Shown here: positions 25,809 through 34,034 of the stretch, in pieces
Numbering within the stretch: the first letter of the stretch is position 1
Layout of the letters: each line of letters begins with the position of its first letter
NCBI RefSeq assembly: GCF_014197105.1
Contig: NZ_JACIEV010000005.1
Coordinates: forward strand, 124,001-188,000
Direction: 5' to 3'
DNA: 64,000 nt
From: Sphingomonas jinjuensis
GTDB taxonomy: Bacteria; Pseudomonadota; Alphaproteobacteria; Sphingomonadales; Sphingomonadaceae
Made by a program: the position numbers and the translations under genes
The notes under the pieces: model-generated
Seen by the model: only the letters and a program-made list of their open reading frames with translations
The model's database searches: none
What the model was told of the DNA's origin: nothing

Positions 25809-26563
25809 AGCACGAACCCTGGACCGAAGAGCGCATCGGCAAGCTCCGCGACATGATCGCCGCCGGCGCCGATGGCCACACCATCAAGGACGCCCTGCGC
25901 TGCTCCTATCGAACCGTCTTCAACAAGGCGGACGAGCTGGGCTTCGATCGGCCGAAGAAGCGCATCTACGGGCGCCCTGCCCCCGACGACTTCGCTGACG
26001 TCGCCGCTCGCCTCCACGTCGAGCAGCTGATGGCGCACTACGGGGCGGCATATACGACGGTGCATCGGTGGATTGGCGAGACTGGCGCCACCCCGCTGCA
26101 GCGCTCCGTGAAGCCCATGCCCGACGACTTCAAGGTCACGCTGGACATGACCCAGGCTGCGGCGGCCGAGCGCTACGGCGTGTCAGTCGACGTCGTGCGC
26201 CGGTGGGATGAAGAGGCGGGCTTCGACCGTCGCGCCGCCTATCGCAACCGTCTTGCTCGTGAAGCGAGGGAGCGCGTCGCCGTGCGGCCCGCTGCCACCT
26301 CCCGCGCCGTCGCGACTGGAGCGACGCGCGCGTCGAAGTTCGGCACTCCATTTGACCCCGCAAAGCGCGACTGGTCGCTGGCGGGCCAGGCGGCTGACTT
26401 CCTGCGCCGCCTTGGCCCCGTCGCACGCTGCGATGCCAGCGGCCGGTACGACCCCAAGGGCAATCACTGGCGTCGCGGGTCGAGCATCCTGACCGCCGCC
26501 GACGTCATCGCCCGTGCCGAGCGCAACGGCTGGCAACGGGATGCCTGGAGCAAGCTCGCATGA
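25805..26563 (+). CDS. Multi-HTH phage protein
   Basis: A 252-residue protein with at least three helix-turn-helix-like units: IAAGADGHTIKDALRCSYRT, LMAHYGAAYTTVHRWIGETG and AAAERYGVSVDVVRRWDEEAG, each with the pattern of a homeodomain-like recognition helix. The C-terminal part (DWSLAGQAADFLRRLGPVARC) is a conserved phage tail of unknown role. GTG start, overlapping the previous stop. Likely DNA-binding; target unknown. Confidence 0.7.
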   Translation: MKHEPWTEERIGKLRDMIAAGADGHTIKDALRCSYRTVFNKADELGFDRPKKRIYGRPAPDDFADVAARLHVEQLMAHYGAAYTTVHRWIGETGATPLQRSVKPMPDDFKVTLDMTQAAAAERYGVSVDVVRRWDEEAGFDRRAAYRNRLAREARERVAVRPAATSRAVATGATRASKFGTPFDPAKRDWSLAGQAADFLRRLGPVARCDASGRYDPKGNHWRRGSSILTAADVIARAERNGWQRDAWSKLA

Positions 26564-26595
26564 GCGCCACACCTTCAACAGCGGAGAGCACCACC

Positions 26596-27021
26596 ATGAC
26601 CGAAGAAGCGTTCGACCGCGACACGGGGGAGATCCTCTCCACTCGTGCCGCCGACGGGAGCCGCCTGCCCCCGCCCTCGGCGACGTTCGCCGACACCATC
26701 CGCCTGCTCAACGACGGCCAGTTCGACCTGGACGCGTCGGCGGAGCTGCGCGAGCTGGTGACCAAGATCGCCGACCACGCCGACAATGCGAAGGGCGTCG
26801 CCAAGGGCTCGATCGCCATCAAGCTCGACATCAAGATGATGAACGGCGCCCACGTCGTGACGCCGTCGCTGAAGATCGTGGCGCCCACGCCCGACCAGCC
26901 CGGCACGCTGCTGTTCTCGGACGACGAGGGCCGCCTCTCCCGCAATCGCCCCGACCAGGGCGTGTTCTTCGGCACCCGCGTGGTCGCCGACAACTCCGCC
27001 CGCGACACGCGGACGGTCTGA
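26596..27021 (+). CDS. Hypothetical phage protein upstream of DUF2303
   Basis: A 141-residue soluble protein (FADTIRLLNDGQFDLDASAEL, then a beta region with SIAIKLDIKMMNGAHVVTPSLKI). It lies immediately before the DUF2303 gene, a common pairing in phage recombination-linked regions. GGAGA is eight bases before the chosen ATG; an ATG 12 codons upstream overlaps the previous stop and is also possible. Confidence 0.65.
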   Translation: MTEEAFDRDTGEILSTRAADGSRLPPPSATFADTIRLLNDGQFDLDASAELRELVTKIADHADNAKGVAKGSIAIKLDIKMMNGAHVVTPSLKIVAPTPDQPGTLLFSDDEGRLSRNRPDQGVFFGTRVVADNSARDTRTV

Positions 27022-27039
27022 CCCCGGAAGGACTGACAC

Positions 27040-28029
27040 ATGGCAGACGAGATTGAGAACGGCCTCGCGGTGATCGAGGTGCCCAGCCCAACCGCCGAGG
27101 GCGTTGGCGACGTGTTCAAGGCGACCCGCGAGTTCATCGCCGACAGCCTGAGCGCGACCATCGTTGAGGTGACCGAGCCCGGCACGGATCTGACGGTGCT
27201 GGCGCTGCTTGACCGCGACGGTGGTATGGCGCCCATTCCGGCCGACGTCTTCGACGGCGCGCGCGGTGCTCCGCGATTCCGCCGCGGCACGGCCACGATG
27301 ACGGCGCTCGCCAGCTTCATCGACCACGTCAACCGGTTCGGCGACGGCGACACGGCGGTCTTCGCCGACGATCGCCGCGACAGTCCCAAGTTGACGGCGG
27401 TGCTCGATTACCATCGCCAGGACAACGTCCTCGAGGGCGAGCATGGCGCCTATCGTCACGGCAAGCACCGCACGACCTTCGCCTTCCCGCTCAGCGACGA
27501 GTGGAAAGCCTGGCAGAAGGTCAACGGCACCGCGATGACCATGGGTCAGTTTGCGCTGTTCCTCGAGGACCGGATCGGCGACATCGCCATCGCCGGCGAC
27601 GAGTTCCCCGACGACCTAAGCCGCTTCGTTGCCGTGAACGGCGGCGAGGATGCGATCGCCGACTATGCGACGCTGATCGAGCTGTCGCGTGGGCTGAAGG
27701 TGTTCGAACAGGCGAATGTCGAGGAGGCCAACAACCTCTCGTCGGGCGAGGGGCATATCCGGTTCTCGGTCGAGCACGAGACGCGGGGTCGCAGCGGCGG
27801 CGTCGTGAAGGTACCGACGATGTTCTTCATCGCCATCCCGATCTTCAACAAGGGGCCGTTCTACCGCATCGGCGCCCGCCTCCGGTACCGGAAGACGGCC
27901 GAGGGCGTGAAGTTCTGGTACGACCTCTATCGGGCTGACCGCTCGTTCGACCACGCATTCGCGGAGGCGGTGGACAAGGTCCGCGCCGAGACGCCGGCGG
28001 CGGTCTTCTACGGCGCCCCGGAGGCCTGA
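27040..28029 (+). CDS. DUF2303 (YfdQ-like) phage protein
   Basis: A 329-residue protein of the DUF2303 family found near recombination and replication genes of temperate phages. Landmarks include FIDHVNRF, DSPKLTAVLDYHRQ, HRTTFAFPLSDEWKAW and MTMGQFALFLEDRI, typical of the family. Function is unknown; association with early DNA metabolism is by neighbourhood. AAGGA lies before the ATG. Confidence 0.85.
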   Translation: MADEIENGLAVIEVPSPTAEGVGDVFKATREFIADSLSATIVEVTEPGTDLTVLALLDRDGGMAPIPADVFDGARGAPRFRRGTATMTALASFIDHVNRFGDGDTAVFADDRRDSPKLTAVLDYHRQDNVLEGEHGAYRHGKHRTTFAFPLSDEWKAWQKVNGTAMTMGQFALFLEDRIGDIAIAGDEFPDDLSRFVAVNGGEDAIADYATLIELSRGLKVFEQANVEEANNLSSGEGHIRFSVEHETRGRSGGVVKVPTMFFIAIPIFNKGPFYRIGARLRYRKTAEGVKFWYDLYRADRSFDHAFAEAVDKVRAETPAAVFYGAPEA

Positions 28030-28032
28030 GCG

Positions 28033-28263
28033 GTGCGGGGCCTGATCGCACGCATTCTCGCCGGTCAGGCCCCGTTCGCGGCGGCCGACCGGCAGGAGCC
28101 CACCCCTGAGCAGCGCCAGCGTGCCCTGCTCGACGCATCCATCGCCGATGGCTGCGCCGCCCAGGCCGAGCGCCGCAAGCGGAAGACGGCATCCTATCGG
28201 TCACATCGCTTCGAGCGGGCTCGGCCGAAGGTGGACCAGCTGCGCGCGGAGATGGGGCGGTGA
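28033..28263 (+). CDS. Small basic hypothetical protein
   Basis: A 76-residue, GTG-started product between DUF2303 and the cytosine methyltransferase, overlapping the latter by four bases. It is helical and strongly basic at the end (ERRKRKTASYRSHRFERARPK), so nucleic-acid binding is possible. Not recognised. Confidence 0.55.
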   Translation: MRGLIARILAGQAPFAAADRQEPTPEQRQRALLDASIADGCAAQAERRKRKTASYRSHRFERARPKVDQLRAEMGR

Positions 28264-30449
28264 GCGCCGTTACCGGCTTTGTTGCGAGTGCCGCTCTCGC
28301 CTTCACCCCGATCCAGGTGGACGGCCTGTTTATCGACGGCTTTGCCGGTGGCGGTGGTGCGTCGACGGGCATCGCACAAGCAATCGGCCGCGAAGTCGAC
28401 ATCGCGATCAACCACAGCCACACGGCGATTGCGATCCACGCGGCCAACCACCCTCAGACAGAGCACCTATGCACCGATATCCGGCAGCCCTTCCTGCCCC
28501 GGCAGGTCACGCGGCATCGCGAGGTCGCGGGCGCCTGGTTCAGCCCCGATTGCAAGGAATTCAGCAAGGCAAAGGGCGGCCCGGTCAAGGATCGGTCCAT
28601 TCGTGCGCTCTGCTGGGAGGTGGTGCACTGGCTTGACGAGGTGCGGCCGACCTGCGGCTATCTCGAGAACGTCGAGGAATTCGAGTATGCGGCGCCGCTA
28701 GACGCCGATGGCCGCCCGATCGCTGGACAGGAAGGCCGCGAGTTCAGGCGGTTCGTCCGGTCGATCCGCGCGCTCGGCTATCGCGTTCGCTGGTTCATCC
28801 TGCGTGCCTGCGACTACGGTGCCCCGACCAGCCGCAAGCGCCTCTACATGGTCATGCGCCGCGACGGGCTGCCGATCGTCAAGCCGAAGCCGACGCATGG
28901 CGCGCCTGGCAGCCCGGGCGTTCGATCAGGCAAGCTGCTCTCCTATCGCACGGCTGCCGAGTGCATCGACTGGGCTGAGCCCTGCCCATCCATCTTCGGG
29001 CGCAAGAAGGAGCTCGCGGACGCCACCAAGCGGCGGATCGCGCATGGCGTGATGCGCTACGTCGTTGATGCCGCGAGACCGTTCATCGTCGGGACGGCCT
29101 TCACCAACACCCGCGCAGCTCGCACCTTCGATCCACAGGATCCTGTGAGGACCGTCACGACTCAGGCCGAGTTCGGCGTGGTCGACGCGCAGGTCGCGCC
29201 CCACATAACGAAATTCCGCACCGGCTCGATCGGTTCGGCTGCTGACCTGCCAATGCCCACGGTGACCGCCAATGGCGAGCCGGCCCGTCCCGCTGGCGCC
29301 AGCCCCCTAGGCGTCGTCGGCGCGGTGCTTGCGCCGCATGTCGCCAGCATGGCCAACCGCGAGAAACCTTTCTCCGCGGCGGACGAGCCGATGCACACGG
29401 TCGTGGCTACCGGCTGCAAGAAGGTGATGGTCGGCACAACCTTGGCACCTTTCGTCACCTACGGGCAGCACGGCGGGCACTCGCGTGCAGTCGACGAGCC
29501 GCACCATACGGTCGCGGCGTCGGCCAAAGACACGAACGGCCTCGCGGCGGCGACGCTCGTCAAGATGGGGAACGGCGAGCGCGAGGGGCAGGATCCGCGC
29601 GCTCTCGACCTCGGCAAGCCGCTCGGCACCGTGACCGCCACGGGGTCGCAGGGCGCCGCGGTGACCGCGGCCATGGCGCCGCTGATCGATCGCCAGTTCG
29701 GAAACTCGACCCCGGCCCCGGCCGACGAGCCGATCGGCGCCACGACGGCGGGCGGCGGGGGGAAGTCGGCCGCGGTAACCGCCTTCCTTTCCTCGATGTA
29801 CACCAGCAACACCAATGGCGGGCGCGGCAAGCCCGATCTCCCACTCAAGACGATCCTCGCCGGCGCCAATCACCATTCGGTCGTCGCTGCTCATCTCGAG
29901 CAGGCGAATACGATGCCGCACGGCGGCATCCATCCTGGCCACAGCGCGTCCAAGCCGCTCAGTACCATCGTCGGCAAGGGCTCCACTCAGCGCCTCGTCG
30001 AGACGACCATGATCGAGGAGGGCGACCTACCTCCCGCGCTGATGGAGAGCGCCACCCGCGTCGCCGCGTTCCTGGTGAAATACTACGGGACCGACGGGGA
30101 GAACGAGGTGGCGCAGAGCCAAGCGGCGGATCGGCCGCTCGACTGCATCACCACCAAGGCCCGCTTCGCGGTGGTGACGGTCACGATCGACGCGAAGACG
30201 TACGTCATCGTCGACATTGGGCTGCGCATGCTGAGGCCGCGAGAGCTGGCCCGCGCGCAAGGCTTCCCTGACACGTACGTCCTGGACCCCGAATGCTGGT
30301 ACACGACGGCTAGCGGCAAGCAGAAGTTCGGCCGCCTGCCGCTTGCCGCGCAGATCAGCGCGATCGGTAACAGCGTCTGCCCTCCGGTAGCGCGCGCGCT
30401 CGTCGCTGCAAATCAGCCGTGCGACGCTGCTGTGAGGGCGGTGGCGTGA
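28260..30449 (+). CDS. C5-cytosine DNA methyltransferase with expanded repeat region
   Basis: A 729-residue Dcm-type enzyme. Motif I is FIDGFAGGGGAS (24-35), motif IV is SPDCKEFS (95-102, with an Asp between Pro and the catalytic Cys98 where the usual is PC), motif VI is LENVEEF (135-141), motif VIII TSRKRLY (190-196), and the C-terminal motifs IX and X are LRPRELARAQGFPD and QISAIGNS. Between VIII and IX lies an unusual 350-residue array of about nine units like DEPxxTVxATG. A single such unit normally precedes motif IX. It may protect phage DNA at several sequences. Confidence 0.88.
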   Translation: MSAVTGFVASAALAFTPIQVDGLFIDGFAGGGGASTGIAQAIGREVDIAINHSHTAIAIHAANHPQTEHLCTDIRQPFLPRQVTRHREVAGAWFSPDCKEFSKAKGGPVKDRSIRALCWEVVHWLDEVRPTCGYLENVEEFEYAAPLDADGRPIAGQEGREFRRFVRSIRALGYRVRWFILRACDYGAPTSRKRLYMVMRRDGLPIVKPKPTHGAPGSPGVRSGKLLSYRTAAECIDWAEPCPSIFGRKKELADATKRRIAHGVMRYVVDAARPFIVGTAFTNTRAARTFDPQDPVRTVTTQAEFGVVDAQVAPHITKFRTGSIGSAADLPMPTVTANGEPARPAGASPLGVVGAVLAPHVASMANREKPFSAADEPMHTVVATGCKKVMVGTTLAPFVTYGQHGGHSRAVDEPHHTVAASAKDTNGLAAATLVKMGNGEREGQDPRALDLGKPLGTVTATGSQGAAVTAAMAPLIDRQFGNSTPAPADEPIGATTAGGGGKSAAVTAFLSSMYTSNTNGGRGKPDLPLKTILAGANHHSVVAAHLEQANTMPHGGIHPGHSASKPLSTIVGKGSTQRLVETTMIEEGDLPPALMESATRVAAFLVKYYGTDGENEVAQSQAADRPLDCITTKARFAVVTVTIDAKTYVIVDIGLRMLRPRELARAQGFPDTYVLDPECWYTTASGKQKFGRLPLAAQISAIGNSVCPPVARALVAANQPCDAAVRAVA

Positions 30450-30456
30450 GCGGCGT

Positions 30457-30645
30457 TTATACCAGCGGCATGCGCTGCGCATCAGCGAAGGTCTTGTCGG
30501 CCTCCTCGTGCATGCCGCGCTCCCGCAGCTGTCCCGCGGCGTGCAGCAACGCCTCGCGGGATAGCGGCTCTAGGCTGGCAGTGGTGAACTTGCCTTCTGG
30601 CATGAAGGCGGCTGCGAACTCTTCGTCTGTCATGAACGACAGCAT
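30457..30645 (-). CDS. Small hypothetical protein on opposite strand
   Basis: A 62-residue, acidic-helical product (MTDEEFAAAFMPEGKF, LSREALLHAAGQLRERG) lying against the direction of the early operon between the cytosine methyltransferase and the next small gene. The amino-acid pattern is protein-like but no good ribosome site is seen, so it could be a spurious frame. Confidence 0.4.
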   Translation of the reverse strand: MLSFMTDEEFAAAFMPEGKFTTASLEPLSREALLHAAGQLRERGMHEEADKTFADAQRMPLV

Positions 30646-30690
30646 AGCGTACCAGCGATTCGGCGGTAGGGCAGGTCAAGGCGCAACTGC

Positions 30691-30858
30691 ATGAGCGTCG
30701 CCAGCTTCGCCTGCCCCTGCGGCTATCGCGACGAGGTACGCGAGCCCTGCCCACAGCGCATCGACTGCGCGGGGTGCAAGGATGCGGGCAGCATGGCGCG
30801 GGTCACGCCGCGGTACGTGCCGCCGGCCAGCGCCGGGCGCGTGTGGGGTGCCGCATGA
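30691..30858 (+). CDS. Small cysteine-rich zinc-finger-like protein
   Basis: A 55-residue frame starting after a short gap and ending in an ATGA overlap with the next gene. Five cysteines in CPCGY, CPQRIDCAGC form a plausible zinc knuckle. The overlap and cysteine pattern support a real gene. Not recognised. Confidence 0.55.
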   Translation: MSVASFACPCGYRDEVREPCPQRIDCAGCKDAGSMARVTPRYVPPASAGRVWGAA

Positions 30859-31034
30859 GCGCCCAAGAAACCGCGCAGCTGCTGCGATTGGCGGCAGCGC
30901 GGGCAGCTCTGGCCGATGGCTATGAGGCTGAAGCCGTCGCGCTTGCTGAGCGCGGCGATCGCGAGAGCTTGGCCCAGGCGGCCGACCTGTTCACGGTCGC
31001 TGCCGGGCTGCGCGGACGGGCGAGGTTTCGATGA
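30855..31034 (+). CDS. Small helical hypothetical protein
   Basis: A 59-residue, alanine-rich helical protein (QLLRLAAARAALADGYEAEA, LAQAADLFTVAAGLR). ATGA overlaps link it to the genes on both sides, so it belongs to the early operon. No family recognised. Confidence 0.55.
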   Translation: MSAQETAQLLRLAAARAALADGYEAEAVALAERGDRESLAQAADLFTVAAGLRGRARFR

Positions 31035-31732
31035 TGGCGCTGGTCTATCACGGCACCCCGCTTACCCCGCGTGCTGCGCTTATCGCCGCTGGCGCGCGTG
31101 CGTTCTGCGTCAGCTATTACCGTCCCGATTCGACGGCTGACGTTGAAGCACAGGCGCCCTTCGTCATGTACGATAACGGCGCCTTCTCCTTCTGGATGGA
31201 GGCCCTGCGGCAGGGCGCTGACCCGATGGACGCAGGGCGGGGCGACTGGTCAAGCTATTACGACTGGTTGGATAGCCGATTGTGGCACCCTGGGCGTTGG
31301 GCAGTTGTCCCTGACAAGCCGGCGGCCCCGTCGCAGATGAATGACGGCCTCGTGAACGAGTGGCCGTTCGGGCGTAGCCGCGGCGCGCCAGTCTGGCACA
31401 TGGACGGTCCGCTCGATCGCCTCGCCCGCCTCTGCGAGCGCTTCGACCGGGTCTGCTTGGGATGGATCGGCGATCCGAAGCGCGAGCCTGTGGGATGCGA
31501 TGCGTACCGCGCCCGCATGGACGAGGTCGCCGCTCTGATGGGCAATCGGTGGCACCCGCTGCACATGCTGCGCGGTGTGCTCGTCGGTGGCGACTATCCA
31601 TTCGTCAGCTGCGACAGCACCAGCTTGGCGCAAAACCACCATCGTTATCGTCTGCCGCTCTTCGGCGGCTCGACGGACGAATGGGGCGGCCTGCGAGCCT
31701 ATGCTGACCGGCTCGAGGAGTTGGCGGCATGA
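31031..31732 (+). CDS. Phage TGT/DpdA-like barrel protein (tentative)
   Basis: A 233-residue protein whose motif order recalls tRNA-guanine transglycosylases and the phage/island DpdA enzymes: MYDNGAFSFW at 46-55 (position of DSGGF), VWHMDGP at 121-127, WHPLHMLRGV at 174-183 and FVSCDSTSLA at 191-200 (position of the DS/DST nucleophile region). TGT-family enzymes exchange guanine for a 7-deazaguanine in tRNA, and DpdA does so in DNA. The usual C-terminal zinc cysteines are absent and no queuosine genes are nearby, so this is a structural resemblance only. Confidence 0.5.
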   Translation: MMALVYHGTPLTPRAALIAAGARAFCVSYYRPDSTADVEAQAPFVMYDNGAFSFWMEALRQGADPMDAGRGDWSSYYDWLDSRLWHPGRWAVVPDKPAAPSQMNDGLVNEWPFGRSRGAPVWHMDGPLDRLARLCERFDRVCLGWIGDPKREPVGCDAYRARMDEVAALMGNRWHPLHMLRGVLVGGDYPFVSCDSTSLAQNHHRYRLPLFGGSTDEWGGLRAYADRLEELAA

Positions 31733-31737
31733 CGAGG

Positions 31738-32265
31738 TCAGCGGCGCCAACTCACACCTGCGAAATCGAGCGCGTCCTCTATCGCGTATCGCAGATCTGC
31801 GTTCACCATCAGGAAGTGACCGCCGGTGCCCACCATCAGGTCCCCATCAGGTGGAGCGGGCATCTTTCGACCGCCCCAGCCCTGAACTCCGGCGACACCC
31901 CCAGCGATGACAATCCAGCCCACCCGTACCGAGCTGCCATCATCCTCGTCACCCAGCCATTCCCGTTCAGGACCGCCGGCGTGGCAAAGCGAGTTGCGGA
32001 ACCTGCGAATGACCTCTGTCAGATCCGCTGGTGTACCGTCCTTGCGCGGCCTTGCCGGCGCAAACGGGAGGCGATCAAAGCGACGATTTGCGGCGGCCAT
32101 CGCCAGCAGCAGAAAGTTGAGGTCGACCACCAACGCCAGCACCGCTGCTCTGAAAAGCGGCTCGCTCGGCCGCGCAGACAAGACGCCACTCCGCACGATC
32201 TCCAAGATCGACTGACCTGCGCTCAACCTGTCAAATCGCTCCTGCGAGAAGTCGTCATCGTTCAT
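31738..32265 (-). CDS. HEPN-like protein on opposite strand (moron)
   Basis: A 175-residue protein, mostly helical, with a hydrophobic helix (about 38-58) and the RFRNSLCHAGG segment, whose R90-x4-H95 matches the HEPN RNase motif. Later part is a glycine-rich beta region. HEPN proteins are common RNase toxins and abortive-infection effectors. It is transcribed against the early genes, with its own promoter presumably upstream of 32265. No antitoxin (MNT) is next to it. A defence or exclusion role is inference. Confidence 0.6.
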   Translation of the reverse strand: MNDDDFSQERFDRLSAGQSILEIVRSGVLSARPSEPLFRAAVLALVVDLNFLLLAMAAANRRFDRLPFAPARPRKDGTPADLTEVIRRFRNSLCHAGGPEREWLGDEDDGSSVRVGWIVIAGGVAGVQGWGGRKMPAPPDGDLMVGTGGHFLMVNADLRYAIEDALDFAGVSWRR

Positions 32266-32321
32266 GCGACTGGCTTAGCATCGCCGATGAGCAGTCGGCA
32301 GTCCGTTGGTGGTGATCCTCG

Positions 32322-33128
32322 ATGGGGTTGGCTCGCGTGAGCAACAGACTGCTTTCCGCGGCATGGCGGCTCGACTTGCCCGCGACCGAGAAGGTCGTGC
32401 TGGCAGCGTTGGCGGACTGCGCCGACGATGACGGCATCACCTGGATCGCGGTGAAGTCGCTGCGCGGTAAGATCGATCTGATCACCATGACGTCGCTCGG
32501 CGAGCGGACGATCCAAGGCGCCATCAAGTCGCTCTGCGCGGCGGGGCACTTGGCGCGGATCGAGCAGCCGGGCCGCGGCTGCACGTACACCGTCCAGCCC
32601 CGCAGCAGCTGCGGGGCGCAGGACATGCGGGGCGCACCAGATGCGGAGGCCCCCGCACCAGCTGCGGGCGAACCATCAATTACCCCCCAATCTCCTTCGA
32701 AGGCTACGCCTTCTACGGAGGCGCGGCCGAAGCGCGTGACGCGCAAGCCGATGTCGCCGGGCGCTCCAGCCACCCCGGAGGAACGGATCACGGGCCAGCG
32801 CGGTCGACGCATCGACATCGACTGGCAACCGGCCAAGCCATTGCCCGACGCGATCGCCAAGGTCGTCGATGGCTGGCCGCCGGGGCGCCTGGCGGAAGAG
32901 GTGGCCGAGTTCCGGGACTTCTGGATCTCGGAAGCCGGGCAGCGAGCGAGCAAGCTCGACTGGGATGCAACGTGGTGGAACCGACTGCGCGAGCTGATCA
33001 AACGCGATGATCGCCGCGCCGAGAGCGAGAACAGACGACATGGGAAGCGAGGTCGCAACGACCGGGGCAGCGGATGGGCCGCCCGACCTGGCATGGAGGG
33101 CGCTGAGCCTGCTTTTCTCCCCGACTGA
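32322..33128 (+). CDS. Replication initiator-like protein (O position)
   Basis: A 268-residue protein with an N-terminal winged helix (ATEKVVLAALADCADDDG, then SLGERTIQGAIKSLCAAGHL) of the replication-initiator type, a proline- and alanine-rich linker, and a C-terminal DnaT/primosomal-like segment with DWQPAKPLPDA and FRDFWISEAGQRASKLDW. It lies where lambda has O. No iteron origin is obvious inside it. An internal GTG at 32337 is an alternative start. Confidence 0.75.
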   Translation: MGLARVSNRLLSAAWRLDLPATEKVVLAALADCADDDGITWIAVKSLRGKIDLITMTSLGERTIQGAIKSLCAAGHLARIEQPGRGCTYTVQPRSSCGAQDMRGAPDAEAPAPAAGEPSITPQSPSKATPSTEARPKRVTRKPMSPGAPATPEERITGQRGRRIDIDWQPAKPLPDAIAKVVDGWPPGRLAEEVAEFRDFWISEAGQRASKLDWDATWWNRLRELIKRDDRRAESENRRHGKRGRNDRGSGWAARPGMEGAEPAFLPD

Positions 33129-33684
33129 CGTGGTCGTGGCAGAGTTGGGCGATGCCACCGAAGCCGCGATCGCGGCGGCCGAGTGGAAGACGCAGCACGA
33201 GCTGCGCCCGGTGCCGGCCGGCGGCCCCGAGCGGGCCCAGTGGGAAAAGGCTATCGATGAGCGGCTGCGGCGGCTGGCGGCGAAAGTGCTGCCAACCGCG
33301 GGCGACGGCGCGGCGGACTGGCGCTGTGCCATGGTGGAGGCGCTGAGCGACCTTCCGGCGATGGTCGCGCTCACGGCGGCGAAGAAAGCGATCCACACGC
33401 CGTATCGCTTCATCGGCGAGATCGAGGGCGAGGTGCGGCGGCTCGCTGACGAGATGATCGTTCGGCGGCGTGCGCGGCTGCTTCGTCTCGCAACAATGCG
33501 CGCGGAGATCGAGCGCGCCGCTGCCATGCCGGCGGTGCTGCCTGCCGAGCCGACGCTCCCGCCGACACCCGAAGCGGTGGAGGCGCTGAACGGTTACATG
33601 CGGCGGGTCGGCTGCGCGACGCGCTTCACTGTCGATGGTGGCACGTACCAAGCCGACATCGCGGAGGAGGTCCCGAGCGCGTGA
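33040..33684 (+). CDS. Phage replication accessory protein (P position, tentative)
   Basis: A 214-residue protein (from the ATG giving MGSEVATTG; an ATG at 33007 is also open) overlapping the O-like gene by about 90 bases in another frame. It is helical, with ALSLLFSPTDVVVAELGDA near the start and DEMIVRRRARLLRLATMRAEIE near the middle. Position and overlap suggest a helicase-loader partner of the O-like protein, but no family signature is seen. Confidence 0.6.
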   Translation: MGSEVATTGAADGPPDLAWRALSLLFSPTDVVVAELGDATEAAIAAAEWKTQHELRPVPAGGPERAQWEKAIDERLRRLAAKVLPTAGDGAADWRCAMVEALSDLPAMVALTAAKKAIHTPYRFIGEIEGEVRRLADEMIVRRRARLLRLATMRAEIERAAAMPAVLPAEPTLPPTPEAVEALNGYMRRVGCATRFTVDGGTYQADIAEEVPSA

Positions 33685-34034
33685 GCGACACCACCATCCC
33701 CCGTTCGACCAGCCTGAAAGTGCACATCATTTCGTTCGTACGTGCGTTCATCCTCGCGCATGATGTGGGCCCGACGCTGAGCGAGATCGCGCTACAGGTA
33801 GGCTCGACTAAGCCTCGCGTCAGCCGCGCGCTCAACGAATTGGCGGCCGCTGGGCGGATCATCCGCGAGCCCAAGAAAGCCCGGGGCATCCGCATGCCGG
33901 GTGATATCGAACGGGCCGTTGCAATCCTGCGACGCGAGGGTTGGATCGTCGACGACCATTGTAAATCAGCCACTCTTAGGCGGCAGGGGGAAAGGCTGAC
34001 CATCAATTGTGATCGAAACGATAAAATCTTCTGA
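33681..34034 (+). CDS. LexA-type winged-helix protein
   Basis: A 117-residue protein with a LexA-like DNA-binding domain: LKVHIISFVRAFILAHDVGPTLSEIALQVG and PRVSRALNELAAAGRIIREPKKARGI (quoted in parts: DVGPTLSEIALQVG; VSRALNELAAAGRI). No S24 protease domain follows. It probably regulates the middle of the early region. Its 3' end overlaps the convergent DUF2806 gene by 69 bases. The last 30 codons are less conserved-looking. Confidence 0.75.
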   Translation: MSDTTIPRSTSLKVHIISFVRAFILAHDVGPTLSEIALQVGSTKPRVSRALNELAAAGRIIREPKKARGIRMPGDIERAVAILRREGWIVDDHCKSATLRRQGERLTINCDRNDKIF

